From: an uncultured Rhodanobacter sp.
GTDB taxonomy: Bacteria > Pseudomonadota > Gammaproteobacteria > Xanthomonadales > Rhodanobacteraceae
DNA: 13,996 bases
Assembly: GCA_937906285.1 (NCBI GenBank)
Contig: CALCWL010000428.1
Span: 1-13,996 of the forward strand
Reading direction: 5' to 3'
Shown here piece after piece: positions 1 to 6,714 of the stretch. The translations under genes were made by a program, and so were the position numbers. The number at the start of each line of letters is the position of its first letter. Position 1 is the first letter of the stretch. The notes under the pieces were generated by a model. The model saw only the letters and a list, made by a program, of their open reading frames with translations, searched no databases and was not told the origin of the DNA.

Positions 1-168
1 CGCCTTGATCGTGATGCCGCGCTCGCGCTCGATCGGGTTGTTGTCCAGCACCTGTGCTTCCATCTCGCGGTCAGCCAGACCGCCGCAGATCTGGATGATG
101 CGGTCGGCCAGCGTGGACTTGCCGTGATCGATATGGGCAATGATGGAGAAGTTGCGGATCAATTCCAT
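1..168 (-). CDS. lepA: Elongation factor 4 (LepA), N-terminal 56 residues, cut by window edge
   Basis: LepA is a ribosome-associated translational GTPase that remodels stalled or mis-translocated ribosomes. The 56 visible residues begin MELIRNFSIIAHIDHGKSTL. They contain the complete G1/P-loop (AHIDHGKST, residues 11-19) and the start of switch I, with NPIERERGITIKA at residues 44-56; this is diagnostic of LepA. The ATG at 168 is chosen because the family starts a few residues before RNFSIIAHIDHGK. The Shine-Dalgarno match is weak (AAAGG about 13 nt upstream), and an in-frame GTG lies further upstream but would add residues not seen in the family. The gene follows mucD on the same strand after about 170 bp and probably has its own promoter (254-281). 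The remaining roughly 540 codons lie outside the window. Identity is very secure. Confidence 0.97.
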   Translation of the reverse strand, partial: MELIRNFSIIAHIDHGKSTLADRIIQICGGLADREMEAQVLDNNPIERERGITIKA

Positions 169-253
169 GGAGCGCGAGCGGCCTTTCGGTCGTAAGTCAG
201 CCGCCACGCACCATGCATGACGACGCGTCGCCCGAGAGCGACGCCAACCCCGC

Positions 254-281
254 ATTATCGCATGGAAGACCCGCTTGGCAG
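254..281 (-). promoter_or_regulatory. Candidate sigma-70 promoter of lepA (extended -10)
   Basis: On the minus strand a -10 GATAAT (254-259, 5/6 to consensus) is directly preceded by TGC (extended -10). A -35-like CTGCCA (276-281, 4/6) lies upstream with a 16-nt spacer. The predicted start near 247 would give a leader of about 80 nt before the lepA ATG at 168. It lies between mucD and lepA, so lepA need not depend on sigma-E readthrough. Called from consensus matching only. Confidence 0.45.
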
Positions 282-296
282 GCACCCGCGACTGAC

Positions 297-323
297 GGGC
301 GCCGCCCCCGCGGGACGGCGCCC
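297..323 (-). terminator. GC-rich hairpin after mucD, possible weak terminator
   Basis: A perfect 8-bp inverted repeat (GGGCGCCG at 297-304 against CGGCGCCC at 316-323) encloses an 11-nt loop that is itself partly palindromic (CCCGCGGG). It begins 18 nt past the mucD stop codon. No T-tract follows on the minus strand, so it is not a textbook intrinsic terminator. It may attenuate readthrough or protect the mRNA 3' end. Confidence 0.35.
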
Positions 324-341
324 CTGCTGGGAAAGATCCGG

Positions 342-1805
342 CTACTTGCCGTCCGGCACGGTCAGCCCGATGAACTGGCTCTGGTCGCCGCGGCGTACCA
401 GCAGCAAGACCGTGCTGCCCGCCTTGACGTCCTTGGTGGCCGCCTCGAACTCGGCCACGCTGCCGATCTTGCGCTGGTTGACCATCAGGATCACGTCGCC
501 GGCGCGCAGGCCCGATTGCGCCGCCACCGGCCCGGTGATGTCGTCAATCACCACGCCCTGCCCGTCCTTCAGTCCGAGCTGCTTGCGGGTATCGTTGTCC
601 AGCGACTGCACGCTGAGACCCAGCGCGGCCGAACCGGTGCGCGCCGCGGGCGAGCCGGCGCTGCGGTTGTCCACCGCATTGCCGTCGCGCCTGGCCTCGC
701 CGATGGTCACCTGCACGGTCTGCTTCTTGCCGTTGCGCAGGATCTCCACCGGCACCTTGCTGCCGGGCTTGGTCATGCCCACCAGCGGCGGCAGGTCGGC
801 GGCCTGCTGCAGGTCGTGGTTGTTGTAGGCCAGGATGATGTCGCCAGCCTGGATGCCGGCCTTGCCCGCACCGCTGTCGGGGTCCACGTCGACCACGGCC
901 GCACCGACGCCGTTGTCGAGCTTGAACGCCTTGACGATGTCGTCGCTGACCGGCTGCACGGTCACGCCGAGCAGGCCGCGCGACACGTAGCCCTTAGTCT
1001 TGAGCTGCTGCACAGCGTTCATCGCCACGTCGATCGGGATCGAGAACGACACGCCGAGATAGTCGCCGGTGTTGGAATAGATCTGCGAATTGATGCCGAC
1101 CACCCGGCCCTGCAGGTCGAACAGCGGGCCGCCGGAGTTGCCGCGGTTGATCGGCACGTCGGTCTGGATGAAGGAGGTGTACGGCTGGTCGCGCTGGCCC
1201 AGGTTGCGGCCCACCGCGCTGACGATGCCCTGGGTCACGGTGTAGTCGAAGCCGAACGGCGAGCCGATCGCCAATACCCACTGGCCCGGCTTCAGGCTGC
1301 GCGAGTTGCCGATGGTCACCGTCGGCAGCGCATCGCCGGCATCGACCTTGAGCAGGGCGATGTCATAGGTGGGGTCCGTGCCGACCACCTTGGCGGTCAG
1401 CGTCCGCCGATCCTGCAGGCGCACGGTGACCTTGTCCGCATGGTCGACCACGTGGTTGTTGGTAAGGATGTAGCCGTCGCTGGAGATGATGAAACCCGAA
1501 CCCAGCGAGGTATGCCGCTGCTCCTCCGGCGAAGGCAGCATCGGCATGCCGAAAAACCGCCTCAGCATTTCGGCGCCCGGATCGCCGGGCATGCCTCGCG
1601 GCAGTTGGCCCTGCATGCGCATCGAGCGATTCGGTTCGCCGGTGTACTTCGCCTCCACGTGCACCACCGCGGGGGCGTTCTGTTGCACGATGCCGGTGAA
1701 ATCCGGCAGCGCCGCGGCGGGCGCCGGCTGGGCCCGCACGCCGCCGACCCCGGCCAGGCCCAGCAGGGCGCAACAAGCCAGCGTACGCAAGATGGAATGA
1801 TTCAT
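342..1805 (-). CDS. mucD: Periplasmic serine endoprotease of the DegP/DegQ (HtrA) family, MucD
   Basis: HtrA-type protease and chaperone that degrades misfolded envelope proteins. The 487-aa product has a signal peptide (hydrophobic stretch about 7-22, likely cleavage after VRA, residue 25), a trypsin-like domain (about 35-270) and two PDZ domains (about 275-370 and 392-485). The catalytic triad is visible: His118 (NNHVV), Asp148 (TYDIALL) and Ser224 (NRGNSGGP). Length fits the family (about 450-500). The start at 1805 is chosen over the longer open frame because AAGGAGGA (1809-1816) sits 3-4 nt upstream and the signal peptide begins there. The gene lies 168 bp downstream of rseA on the same strand, matching the rpoE-rseA-mucD unit of xanthomonads, and is expected to be sigma-E dependent. 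DegP, DegQ and MucD cannot be told apart by sequence alone; context favours MucD. Confidence 0.95.
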   Translation of the reverse strand: MNHSILRTLACCALLGLAGVGGVRAQPAPAAALPDFTGIVQQNAPAVVHVEAKYTGEPNRSMRMQGQLPRGMPGDPGAEMLRRFFGMPMLPSPEEQRHTSLGSGFIISSDGYILTNNHVVDHADKVTVRLQDRRTLTAKVVGTDPTYDIALLKVDAGDALPTVTIGNSRSLKPGQWVLAIGSPFGFDYTVTQGIVSAVGRNLGQRDQPYTSFIQTDVPINRGNSGGPLFDLQGRVVGINSQIYSNTGDYLGVSFSIPIDVAMNAVQQLKTKGYVSRGLLGVTVQPVSDDIVKAFKLDNGVGAAVVDVDPDSGAGKAGIQAGDIILAYNNHDLQQAADLPPLVGMTKPGSKVPVEILRNGKKQTVQVTIGEARRDGNAVDNRSAGSPAARTGSAALGLSVQSLDNDTRKQLGLKDGQGVVIDDITGPVAAQSGLRAGDVILMVNQRKIGSVAEFEAATKDVKAGSTVLLLVRRGDQSQFIGLTVPDGK

Positions 1806-1830
1806 GACTCCTCCTTGGGTTTGAACTGCA

Positions 1831-1846
1831 GCCGGCGCGAGCCGGC
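1831..1846 (-). repeat. Short inverted repeat in the mucD leader
   Basis: GCCGGC (1831-1836) and GCCGGC (1841-1846) flank a GCGA tetranucleotide and can fold into a 6-bp hairpin. It would lie about 15 nt upstream of the mucD Shine-Dalgarno sequence. A second small inverted repeat, TCGGCGC/GCGCCGA, lies at 1905-1920. In this GC-rich DNA such palindromes are common, so a regulatory role is only possible. Confidence 0.25.
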
Positions 1847-1973
1847 GATCGAGAGACGGCGCGACAAGCGTGCCGCGGCGCAGTCGAGCGGCCGAACGGT
1901 GCCCTCGGCGCAGGCGCCGACGGGACATCCGCATCAACGGGATTTGCCGCGGACCTTCACTCGCCCGACAACC

Positions 1974-2633
1974 TCAGCGCCGGCCGGCAGGCGCCTGATG
2001 CGAAGCGTCCGGCGCCGGATCGAGCAGCAGCAGATAGCTGCCGTCGTTGTTGTCCAGGGTGCGATAACGATGCATCGCCGGGTAGGTCGACAACTGCCGC
2101 GCAGCACGGGACTGGCTGTCGTCCAGCGGCGCGCCCAGGGTGGCCGAAGCCTGCTGGCTGAGCAGGCCGGCGGCATTGCCGCTGAGCCACGGCGGCACCG
2201 AAGGCGGCGCTGCCGGCGTGCTCGCCGGCGTCGACAGGGTCACCTGGCTGGTCCCCGCCACCACGGCGGAGTCCACGCGTCCGGCATCGCCCGCCGGCTG
2301 GGTGATCATCAAGGCCGCGGCGGCCACGCCGGCGGCGATCACGCCACCACCGGACCAGCGCAACCAAGCGTGCCGTCGCGACGGTATCGCGGCCGCCACC
2401 GTCTCCTGCTCGATCGCCAGCATCACCCGCGCGGCAAACCCCTCGGAGGCGCGCACGGTGATCTCGCGACGCAGGCCGTCGCGGGCGAAGTGATAGCCCG
2501 ACCAGGCCTGGCGCAACGCGTCGTCGTGATCGAGCCGGCGCAGCAGGAAACGCAACTGCTCCACCGGCAACTCCCCGTCCATGCTGGCCGAAAGATTTTC
2601 GCGGGCGTCCTGGTGGGTCTGTGCCTGGTTCAT
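1974..2633 (-). CDS. rseA: Anti-sigma-E factor RseA (MucA-like)
   Basis: Membrane-anchored anti-sigma factor that sequesters sigma-E until regulated proteolysis releases it. The 219-aa product has an N-terminal cytoplasmic RseA/MucA domain (about 10-85, with LSASMDGELP and a WSGYHFARDGLR segment typical of the family), one membrane span (about 94-111) and a proline/alanine-rich periplasmic part (112-219) ending in a more conserved block with NNDGSYLLLLDPA. The ATG overlaps the rpoE stop as ATGA (2630-2633), with a GAGGA Shine-Dalgarno sequence inside the end of rpoE, so the two are probably translationally coupled. No rseB/mucB gene follows: the next gene is mucD, 168 bp away. The periplasmic part is poorly conserved in the family, so its sensor role is inferred. 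Identification rests on the N-terminal domain plus position and is firm. Confidence 0.92.
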   Translation of the reverse strand: MNQAQTHQDARENLSASMDGELPVEQLRFLLRRLDHDDALRQAWSGYHFARDGLRREITVRASEGFAARVMLAIEQETVAAAIPSRRHAWLRWSGGGVIAAGVAAAALMITQPAGDAGRVDSAVVAGTSQVTLSTPASTPAAPPSVPPWLSGNAAGLLSQQASATLGAPLDDSQSRAARQLSTYPAMHRYRTLDNNDGSYLLLLDPAPDASHQAPAGRR

Positions 2634-3253
2634 GTCGGGTCCTCGCGGCCGGACAGCAGCGGCCGCAGCTTTTCGTCGATCGCCTCACGCGCCCGGAAGA
2701 TGCGCGAACGCACCGTACCGATCGGGCAGCCCATCGCTTCGGCGATTTCATCGTAACTGAGGCCATCCACTTCACGCAGGGTGATGGCGGTCCGCAGTTC
2801 CTCGGGCAGGGCTTGGACAGTGGAAAACACCGATTGTTCAATTTCCTGGCGCATCAGTTCGCGCTCGGGGGTGGCGCTGTCGTGCATGCGCTCGGCCCCG
2901 GCCATGAACTCGGCATCGTCGGCGTCCACGTCGCCGGAGGGCGGCCGTCGCCCCATTGCCACCAGGTGGTTCTTGGCGGTGTTGACCGCGATCTTGTACA
3001 GCCAGGTGTAGAACGCGCTGTCGCCGCGGAATGAGCCGATCGCACGCCAGGCCCGAATGAAGGACTCCTGCGCGATGTCCTCGCACTCGGCATGGCTGCG
3101 CACGTAGCGGGAGATCAGCCCGATCAGCTTGTGCTGGTACTTGCGCACCAGCAGGTCGAAGGCGCGCTTGTCCCCCTGCTGGACCCGCTCGACCAGCGCG
3201 CGGTCCAGTTCGTTTTCGCCCATGCGGGCCGTATCCATCGTCAATGCCGTCAT
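2630..3253 (-). CDS. rpoE: RNA polymerase sigma factor RpoE (sigma-E/AlgU, ECF family)
   Basis: Extracytoplasmic-function sigma factor for the envelope-stress response. The 207-aa product carries sigma region 2 (about 25-100; KYQHKLIGLISRYV, CEDIAQESFIRAWR, FYTWLYKIAVNTAKN) and region 4 (about 138-195), whose helix-turn-helix SYDEIAEAMGCPIGTVRSRI recognises the -35 element. This is the RpoE/AlgU subgroup, slightly longer than E. coli RpoE at the N-terminus. The start is not certain: ATGs at 3253, 3238 and 3223 are all in frame and none has a good Shine-Dalgarno sequence. 3253 is kept because the predicted sigma-E promoter would place the transcript start about 30 nt upstream. First gene of the rpoE-rseA-mucD unit, and likely autoregulated. 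Confidence 0.96.
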   Translation of the reverse strand: MTALTMDTARMGENELDRALVERVQQGDKRAFDLLVRKYQHKLIGLISRYVRSHAECEDIAQESFIRAWRAIGSFRGDSAFYTWLYKIAVNTAKNHLVAMGRRPPSGDVDADDAEFMAGAERMHDSATPERELMRQEIEQSVFSTVQALPEELRTAITLREVDGLSYDEIAEAMGCPIGTVRSRIFRAREAIDEKLRPLLSGREDPT

Positions 3254-3289
3254 CCGCTGAGGGTGCCTGGGGTGAGCTGAACCCGGCGC

Positions 3290-3317
3290 TCAGACCACGA
3301 GCGCTCCACCGAGTTCA
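3290..3317 (-). promoter_or_regulatory. Sigma-E-type promoter of rpoE (autoregulation)
   Basis: The minus strand reads TGAACTC (-35, 3311-3317), a 16-nt spacer and TCTGA (-10, 3290-3294). The known sigma-E consensus is GGAACTT, about 16 nt, then TCTGA/TCAAA, so the GAACT core and the whole -10 core match at correct spacing. The predicted start is near 3283, about 30 nt before the rpoE ATG. It sits just beyond the end of the upstream c-di-GMP gene (stop at 3369-3371). Autoregulation of rpoE is the family norm. Confidence 0.72.
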
Positions 3318-3368
3318 GTGTAGCCAACCGCCGCGCCAGCTTTCGTTATGGGGCCGTCTGCAGGCGGC

Positions 3369-5924
3369 TCAAGCCGGCTCGGCCTGCCGCACGTCCAGCA
3401 GACGCTGGCGCTCGGCCAGCATCTTCTCGAAGCTGACCGGTTGCAACGGTCGGCAGAACAGGTAGCCCTGCAGCTCGTCGCAATGATGGTTGCGCAGGAA
3501 TTGCAGGTGCTGTTCGGTCTCCACCCCTTCGGCCACCACCGCGCGATTCAGCCGGTGCGCCATCTCGATGGTGGCCCGCACGATCGCCTCGTCGTCGGGG
3601 TCCACGCCGATGTTTCGCACGAAGCTCTGGTCGACCTTGATGCGGTCGGCGGGCAATCGCCGCAGGTAGTCCAGCGAGGCGGCGCCGGTGCCGAAATCGT
3701 CGATCGCGATGTGGCAGCCGAGCCGGTGCAGCGCGTTGAGGTTCTCCACCAGGTTCGGCGCCGCCTTGATGCTGATGCTCTCGGTGATCTCCATTTCCAG
3801 CAGGGTGGGATCGAGCCCGGTCTCGCGCAGCGCGCGCGCCACCATCTCCAGCAACTGCGGCTCCATCAACTGCACGGCCGACAGGTTGACGCCCAGGCGC
3901 AGGCGCAGGCCGTAGCGCTGCTCCCACTCGCGCGCCTGGCGGCAGGCGGTATGCATCACCCATTCGCCGATCGACACGATCAGCCCGGTCTCCTCGGCCA
4001 GCGGGATGAACACGGCGGGGCTGATCATGCCCAGTTCGGGGTGCTCCCAGCGCACCAGCGCCTCCATGCCCACGATGTCCTCGGTCTCGGCGTTGACCTG
4101 GGGCTGATACACCACGCGCAACTCGCCGTTGCCTTCGGCGTGGCGCAGGCGCGTCTTCAGCGCCATGCCGTGCTGGCGCGCGTACTCGGGGCTGACCTCG
4201 TAGATCTGGAAATTGTTGCGGCCCTTGTGCTTGGCCGAATACATTGCCTCGTCCGCATGCTTGAGCAGGGTATCGGCGTCGTTGGCATCGTCGGGGAAAA
4301 AGCTCACCCCCATCGACACGGTGACCTGCAGCTCGACGCCGTCCTCCAGGAAGATCGGCGACTCCATCATCTGCACGATCTTCTCGGCCACGCGCAGCAC
4401 GTCGTCGTTCTTGACGATGTGGCGCAGCACGATGGTGAACTCGTCGCCCGCATAGCGCGCCACCGTGTCGGAGGCGCGGATGCTGCCGCGCAAGCGCTGG
4501 GTGACGGTGCGCAGCACCTGATCGCCGGTGGCATGGCCGTAGGTGTCGTTGATGGCCTTGAACCGGTCCAGGTCGACGAACAGCAGGGCGAAGCACTCGC
4601 CGTTGCGGATCGCCTCGCGCAGGATCGCCTCCAGCCGGTCGTTGAACAGCAGACGATTGGGCAAGCCGGTCAAGGCATCGACCAGGCCCTCGGCGCGCCC
4701 CTGCTCGCGGGTGCGCTGCAGTTCCAGCGTGCGGGCAAAACGCGCCGCCGCGCAACGCAGCACCGGCTCGACCACGGCCATCTCGGCGAAGCCACGGCGA
4801 CTGCCGGCGAGCACGGCACCGAGCACGCTGTGCCGTTCGTCGTACATCGGCAAGCCGACGAAGCCGGCCAGATCCAGCTGCTGCAGCAGCGGATCGACCG
4901 CCGCCAGCTTGCCGGCGTCGGTCTGGTAACGCATCGCCTGCCCGCCCAGCACCAGCTGCAGCGAACTCTGCAGGTAGCCCGGCGGCCACTGCGCGTGTTC
5001 CTCGCGGCTCAGTTGCAGGATCTGGGTGGCGGCGTCGGCCGTCTCCGGCCGGATCGACCACACTGCGAGATAGTCCAGCGCCAGCTCGTCGAACAGCAGT
5101 TGCGCACAGGCGGACTGCGCGTCGACGCCACTGCTGGAGGCGAACAGGCGCGACAACAGCGACAACGCCGCCTCCGGTCGCAGATCGGCGCGATCGCTGC
5201 GAAACTGCAGCGCCAGTGCCGCACTGCCGCCCAGCTCGACCCGCCGCGCACTCACCTGGCCGGTGTCGTAGCCCAGCGACGACTTGCGCCGGGCCGGATG
5301 CCAGCGGCGATCCGCGTCGTTGAAAATGGCGGCCGACGTGCCGCCCTCGACCTGCACCGCCTCGGCCAGCGCCAGCCCGGCCCACTCGCTAGCGGGCAGG
5401 CGACTGTGCCGGATCACGCCCGGGCTGACCTCAAGCAGACACTGGCTCTGCAGGTCGACCATCAGCCATTCGCCGCCGCTCTCCTCGAAGGCCCAACGCC
5501 AATCGCCGGCCGCGCCCCAAGCCATCGGGACCGGGCCAGCGGCAGCGGTGACCGGCAGGCGCTGCCAGCGCGCGACCAGTTCGGTGGCGATCTGTCCGGC
5601 ACAAAGCCAGTCGGCAATTCCCGGCGGCAGGTCGGCCGGGCTGCATGAGGCGCCATCGGCCAGCACCACGATCAGCGGCGCATCGGCCGCACCGGGCAGC
5701 CGGTGCAGCTGTTCGCAGGCAGCGCAGGCCTGGGCTTCGTCGCCGTCCAGCACCAGCACCATCAACTGCAGCGGTTCCTGCGCGGCATTGCCCTCCAGCA
5801 GGATCGCCGCGTGGGAGATGTCGCGCGCGGAATGGAGCCGCGCGTAGCCGGCACGGTCGAGCGCGTCGAACAGCGCACGGCGCAGGTCGCGCTGGGCGGC
5901 CACCAGCAGGATGCCGGCATTCAT
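3369..5924 (-). CDS. Hybrid GGDEF-EAL cyclic-di-GMP enzyme with degenerate receiver and sensor region
   Basis: Predicted c-di-GMP turnover protein of 851 aa with no membrane spans. In order: a receiver-like domain (about 1-120) in which the usual acidic pair after the first strand is replaced by alanines (LLVAAQRD), though Asp60 (LVLDGD) sits near the phospho-acceptor position; a PAS-like segment (about 140-245); a GAF-like segment (about 250-400); GGDEF (about 412-575); and EAL (about 590-840). The GGDEF motif is AGDEF (492-496), a variant found in active cyclases, with an RxxD inhibitory I-site (RASD) five residues before it. The EAL domain keeps EALVRW (621-626), NLS, EITES, DDFGTG (742-747), KVDQ and EGVET, so phosphodiesterase activity is expected. 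The ATG at 5924 has GAGG 8 nt upstream, overlapping the end of the preceding gene's coding sequence; the intergenic gap is 10 nt, indicating an operon. Net activity and signal are unknown. Confidence 0.93.
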   Translation of the reverse strand: MNAGILLVAAQRDLRRALFDALDRAGYARLHSARDISHAAILLEGNAAQEPLQLMVLVLDGDEAQACAACEQLHRLPGAADAPLIVVLADGASCSPADLPPGIADWLCAGQIATELVARWQRLPVTAAAGPVPMAWGAAGDWRWAFEESGGEWLMVDLQSQCLLEVSPGVIRHSRLPASEWAGLALAEAVQVEGGTSAAIFNDADRRWHPARRKSSLGYDTGQVSARRVELGGSAALALQFRSDRADLRPEAALSLLSRLFASSSGVDAQSACAQLLFDELALDYLAVWSIRPETADAATQILQLSREEHAQWPPGYLQSSLQLVLGGQAMRYQTDAGKLAAVDPLLQQLDLAGFVGLPMYDERHSVLGAVLAGSRRGFAEMAVVEPVLRCAAARFARTLELQRTREQGRAEGLVDALTGLPNRLLFNDRLEAILREAIRNGECFALLFVDLDRFKAINDTYGHATGDQVLRTVTQRLRGSIRASDTVARYAGDEFTIVLRHIVKNDDVLRVAEKIVQMMESPIFLEDGVELQVTVSMGVSFFPDDANDADTLLKHADEAMYSAKHKGRNNFQIYEVSPEYARQHGMALKTRLRHAEGNGELRVVYQPQVNAETEDIVGMEALVRWEHPELGMISPAVFIPLAEETGLIVSIGEWVMHTACRQAREWEQRYGLRLRLGVNLSAVQLMEPQLLEMVARALRETGLDPTLLEMEITESISIKAAPNLVENLNALHRLGCHIAIDDFGTGAASLDYLRRLPADRIKVDQSFVRNIGVDPDDEAIVRATIEMAHRLNRAVVAEGVETEQHLQFLRNHHCDELQGYLFCRPLQPVSFEKMLAERQRLLDVRQAEPA

Positions 5925-5934
5925 GCGTGCGGCC

Positions 5935-6429
5935 TCATGTCAGCCAGCGGCCATCGCGCAGGCGCAGCTGGCGCGGCTTGCCGTCTTCGGTGCTGACCTG
6001 GGCCGCAAGGTCGCCCAGGTGGGCTGCCAGCGCCGGCGGCGCGTCCACCAGCACCACGCGCCTGAGGTGGCCCTTGGGCGCCCGTGCCAGCTGCCGCAAC
6101 AAAGCCGCATCCACCGCCGACAAGGGCAACTCCACTCCGCGCAGGAAATAGACGCCGAAATGCATGCTCTGCTGCATGTAACGCAACGCATTGCCGAGTC
6201 GCTCGCAGTCCGGCACCCGCGCGTGGGCCTCGCGCAGGCTGCCCAAGCCGGTGTCCGGTTGCCACAGGTACACCGCCTGGCCGCTGTGCCTGGCCAGTAC
6301 GCGCACCTGCTCGATCAGTGCTTCGGCATCCTTGCTCTGCAACACGACCAGGCCACTCGGCGCGGTCAGGATGCGTTCGAATATCTCGGCGCCAGCCTGG
6401 GGTACGGCGGAGGCCATGGCGATGGTCAT
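5935..6429 (-). CDS. Uncharacterised 164-aa protein, possibly a stand-alone Ycf46-type N-terminal domain
   Basis: No family is certain. The soluble 164-aa protein has no signal peptide or membrane span. Its pattern resembles, by eye, the N-terminal domain of Ycf46-type AAA proteins: a strand with a hydrophobic run then an acidic residue (GLVVLQSKDAEALIEQV, 26-42), AVYLWQPDTGL (52-62), a helix LGNALRYMQQS (78-88), GVYFLRGVELPL (92-103), then LLRQLAR and RRVVLVDAPPALAAHL (123-138). No Walker A, Walker B or other ATPase motif is present, so it would be a lone regulatory domain. The ATG at 6429 has AGGA about 9 nt upstream. The stop lies 10 nt before the c-di-GMP gene, so the two are very likely co-transcribed and functionally linked. 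It could instead be an unrelated Rossmann-like domain. The gene is secure, the fold tentative. Confidence 0.8.
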   Translation of the reverse strand: MTIAMASAVPQAGAEIFERILTAPSGLVVLQSKDAEALIEQVRVLARHSGQAVYLWQPDTGLGSLREAHARVPDCERLGNALRYMQQSMHFGVYFLRGVELPLSAVDAALLRQLARAPKGHLRRVVLVDAPPALAAHLGDLAAQVSTEDGKPRQLRLRDGRWLT

Positions 6430-6714
6430 CTGGTTTCGTCCTGCGGCAGGTGCTGAATCGGGACCCGCGGCGAGCGCGGATACCTTCGAATGGCCGGGAA
6501 CCGATCGACCCTCGCCGACCCGGTTCAGTTAGCCAATCGCACTTGCAGGAATCGCCCGGGAGCGCCCGCGCGTGCGACCGATTTCGGCGGATACCGTCCG
6601 CAACGGTTCGATTTCACACCGGTGTCACCAGCGGGTCAAGCGCACGCGTCACATCTCGCAATCGCGTCCACGGAACGGTATGGTTCAGGCCTCCTCCACC
6701 ATGTGCCGACCCCC
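6430..6714. other. Divergent intergenic region between the c-di-GMP operon and fadJ
   Basis: These 285 bp separate the divergent starts at 6429 (minus) and 6715 (plus) and must hold promoters for both. I find no clean -35/-10 pair on either strand. The only clear structure is a 10-bp perfect palindrome at 6616-6625. The fadJ frame is open through part of this region (from 6490), but that extension shows no family similarity. Confidence 0.6.
6616..6625. promoter_or_regulatory. Palindrome ACACCGGTGT, possible operator upstream of fadJ
   Basis: A perfect 10-bp palindrome lies 90 bp before the fadJ start in a TCACACCGGTGTCA context that is symmetric except for one pair. Size and place fit an operator for a dimeric repressor such as a TetR- or GntR-family fatty-acid regulator. 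No regulator can be named from the sequence. Confidence 0.3.

Noticed and set aside
1806..1937. Longer mucD frame adding 44 residues
   Set aside because: It is Arg-rich and would bury the signal peptide; AAGGAGGA precedes the ATG at 1805.
213..2756. 847-codon open frame on the plus strand, antisense to mucD, rseA and the end of rpoE
   Set aside because: Its translation is low-complexity, rich in Arg, His, Ala and Val, with no recognisable domain. It is opposite three genes with clear motifs, and such frames are expected opposite GC-rich coding DNA.
3346..5385. 679-codon open frame on the minus strand in another phase of the GGDEF-EAL gene
   Set aside because: Arg/Gly/Ala-rich out-of-frame translation with no domain; it overlaps an unambiguous gene on the same strand.
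3348..5648. 766-codon open frame on the plus strand, antisense to the GGDEF-EAL gene
   Set aside because: Gln/His/Leu-rich shadow of a gene whose catalytic motifs are fully conserved on the other strand.
6490..6714. 75-codon N-terminal extension of the fadJ frame
   Set aside because: The extension shows no crotonase-family similarity and its ATG lacks a Shine-Dalgarno sequence; homologues begin near MFEGLRFNHW.
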